Source: Lachnospiraceae bacterium UBA3845 (lineage in GTDB: Bacteria; Bacillota; Clostridia; Lachnospirales; Lachnospiraceae). From it: 6,028 nucleotides of DNA. The stretch covers positions 1 to 6,028 of the forward strand of contig DGHP01000074.1 of the NCBI GenBank assembly GCA_002392705.1. Direction: 5' to 3'. Positions 5,991 to 6,028 of this stretch are shown piece by piece. Every line of letters begins with the position of its first letter. Positions within the stretch are counted from its first letter, which is position 1. The notes below the pieces were generated by a model. That model had not been told where the DNA came from. It saw only the letters and a list, made by a program, of their open reading frames with translations, and did no database searches. A program made the position numbers and the translations under genes.

Positions 5991-6028
5991 CGTAAAATGA
6001 AAAAGACGCGGGAAAAACCCTGGAATCA

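Noticed and set aside
1..6028. CRISPR arrays, tRNA or rRNA genes, insertion sequences, attachment sites
   Set aside because: I found no spaced direct repeats, no tRNA-like TTCGA arm context, no transposase-like coding and no terminal inverted repeats. The region reads as an ordinary operon.

Overview
The window looks like chromosomal DNA of a Firmicute, most likely a Clostridia/Lachnospiraceae-type anaerobe. Evidence for this is strong AGGAGG-type ribosome binding sites, moderate GC, tightly overlapping genes, and Ktr-type rather than Escherichia-type potassium transport proteins. This placement is inferred from protein style and signals, not from a marker gene. Every recognisable gene lies on the minus strand, so transcription runs from high to low coordinates.

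The core (5728 down to 719) reads as one five-gene potassium-homeostasis operon. The order is ktrB (TrkH/KtrB channel subunit), ktrA (RCK gating subunit), an unrecognised 108-residue single-pass membrane protein, a KdpD-like sensor kinase, and a KdpE-like response regulator. Junctions are an 18-base gap, a 4-base gap with the ribosome binding site overlapping the ktrA stop, a 14-base overlap and a 35-base overlap, so translational coupling is likely. The operon is bounded by an intrinsic terminator of an upstream gene (5942-5990) and its own terminator (652-694). No kdpFABC genes are in the window, so the KdpDE-type pair is physically linked to a Ktr transporter. The kinase lacks the N-terminal KdpD ATP-binding domain and starts directly at the USP domain.

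The ktrB leader (about 5729-5910) has no long gene. It holds a weak candidate promoter, a set of complementary segments that could fold into a multi-stem structure covering part of a ribosome binding site, and an 8-codon open frame. That frame has a good Shine-Dalgarno sequence and ends in an ATGA overlap with the ktrB start.

Downstream of the operon (494 down to 25), with its own good sigma-A-like promoter, is the start of a membrane protein resembling the membrane domain of glycerophosphodiester phosphodiesterases. Its reading frame is broken at a run of seven T and stops again near the left edge, so it is a pseudogene, a phase-variable gene or a sequence error.

The best candidates for something undescribed are the small membrane protein between ktrA and kdpD and the structured ktrB leader with its mini-ORF. 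Neither can be proved from sequence alone.
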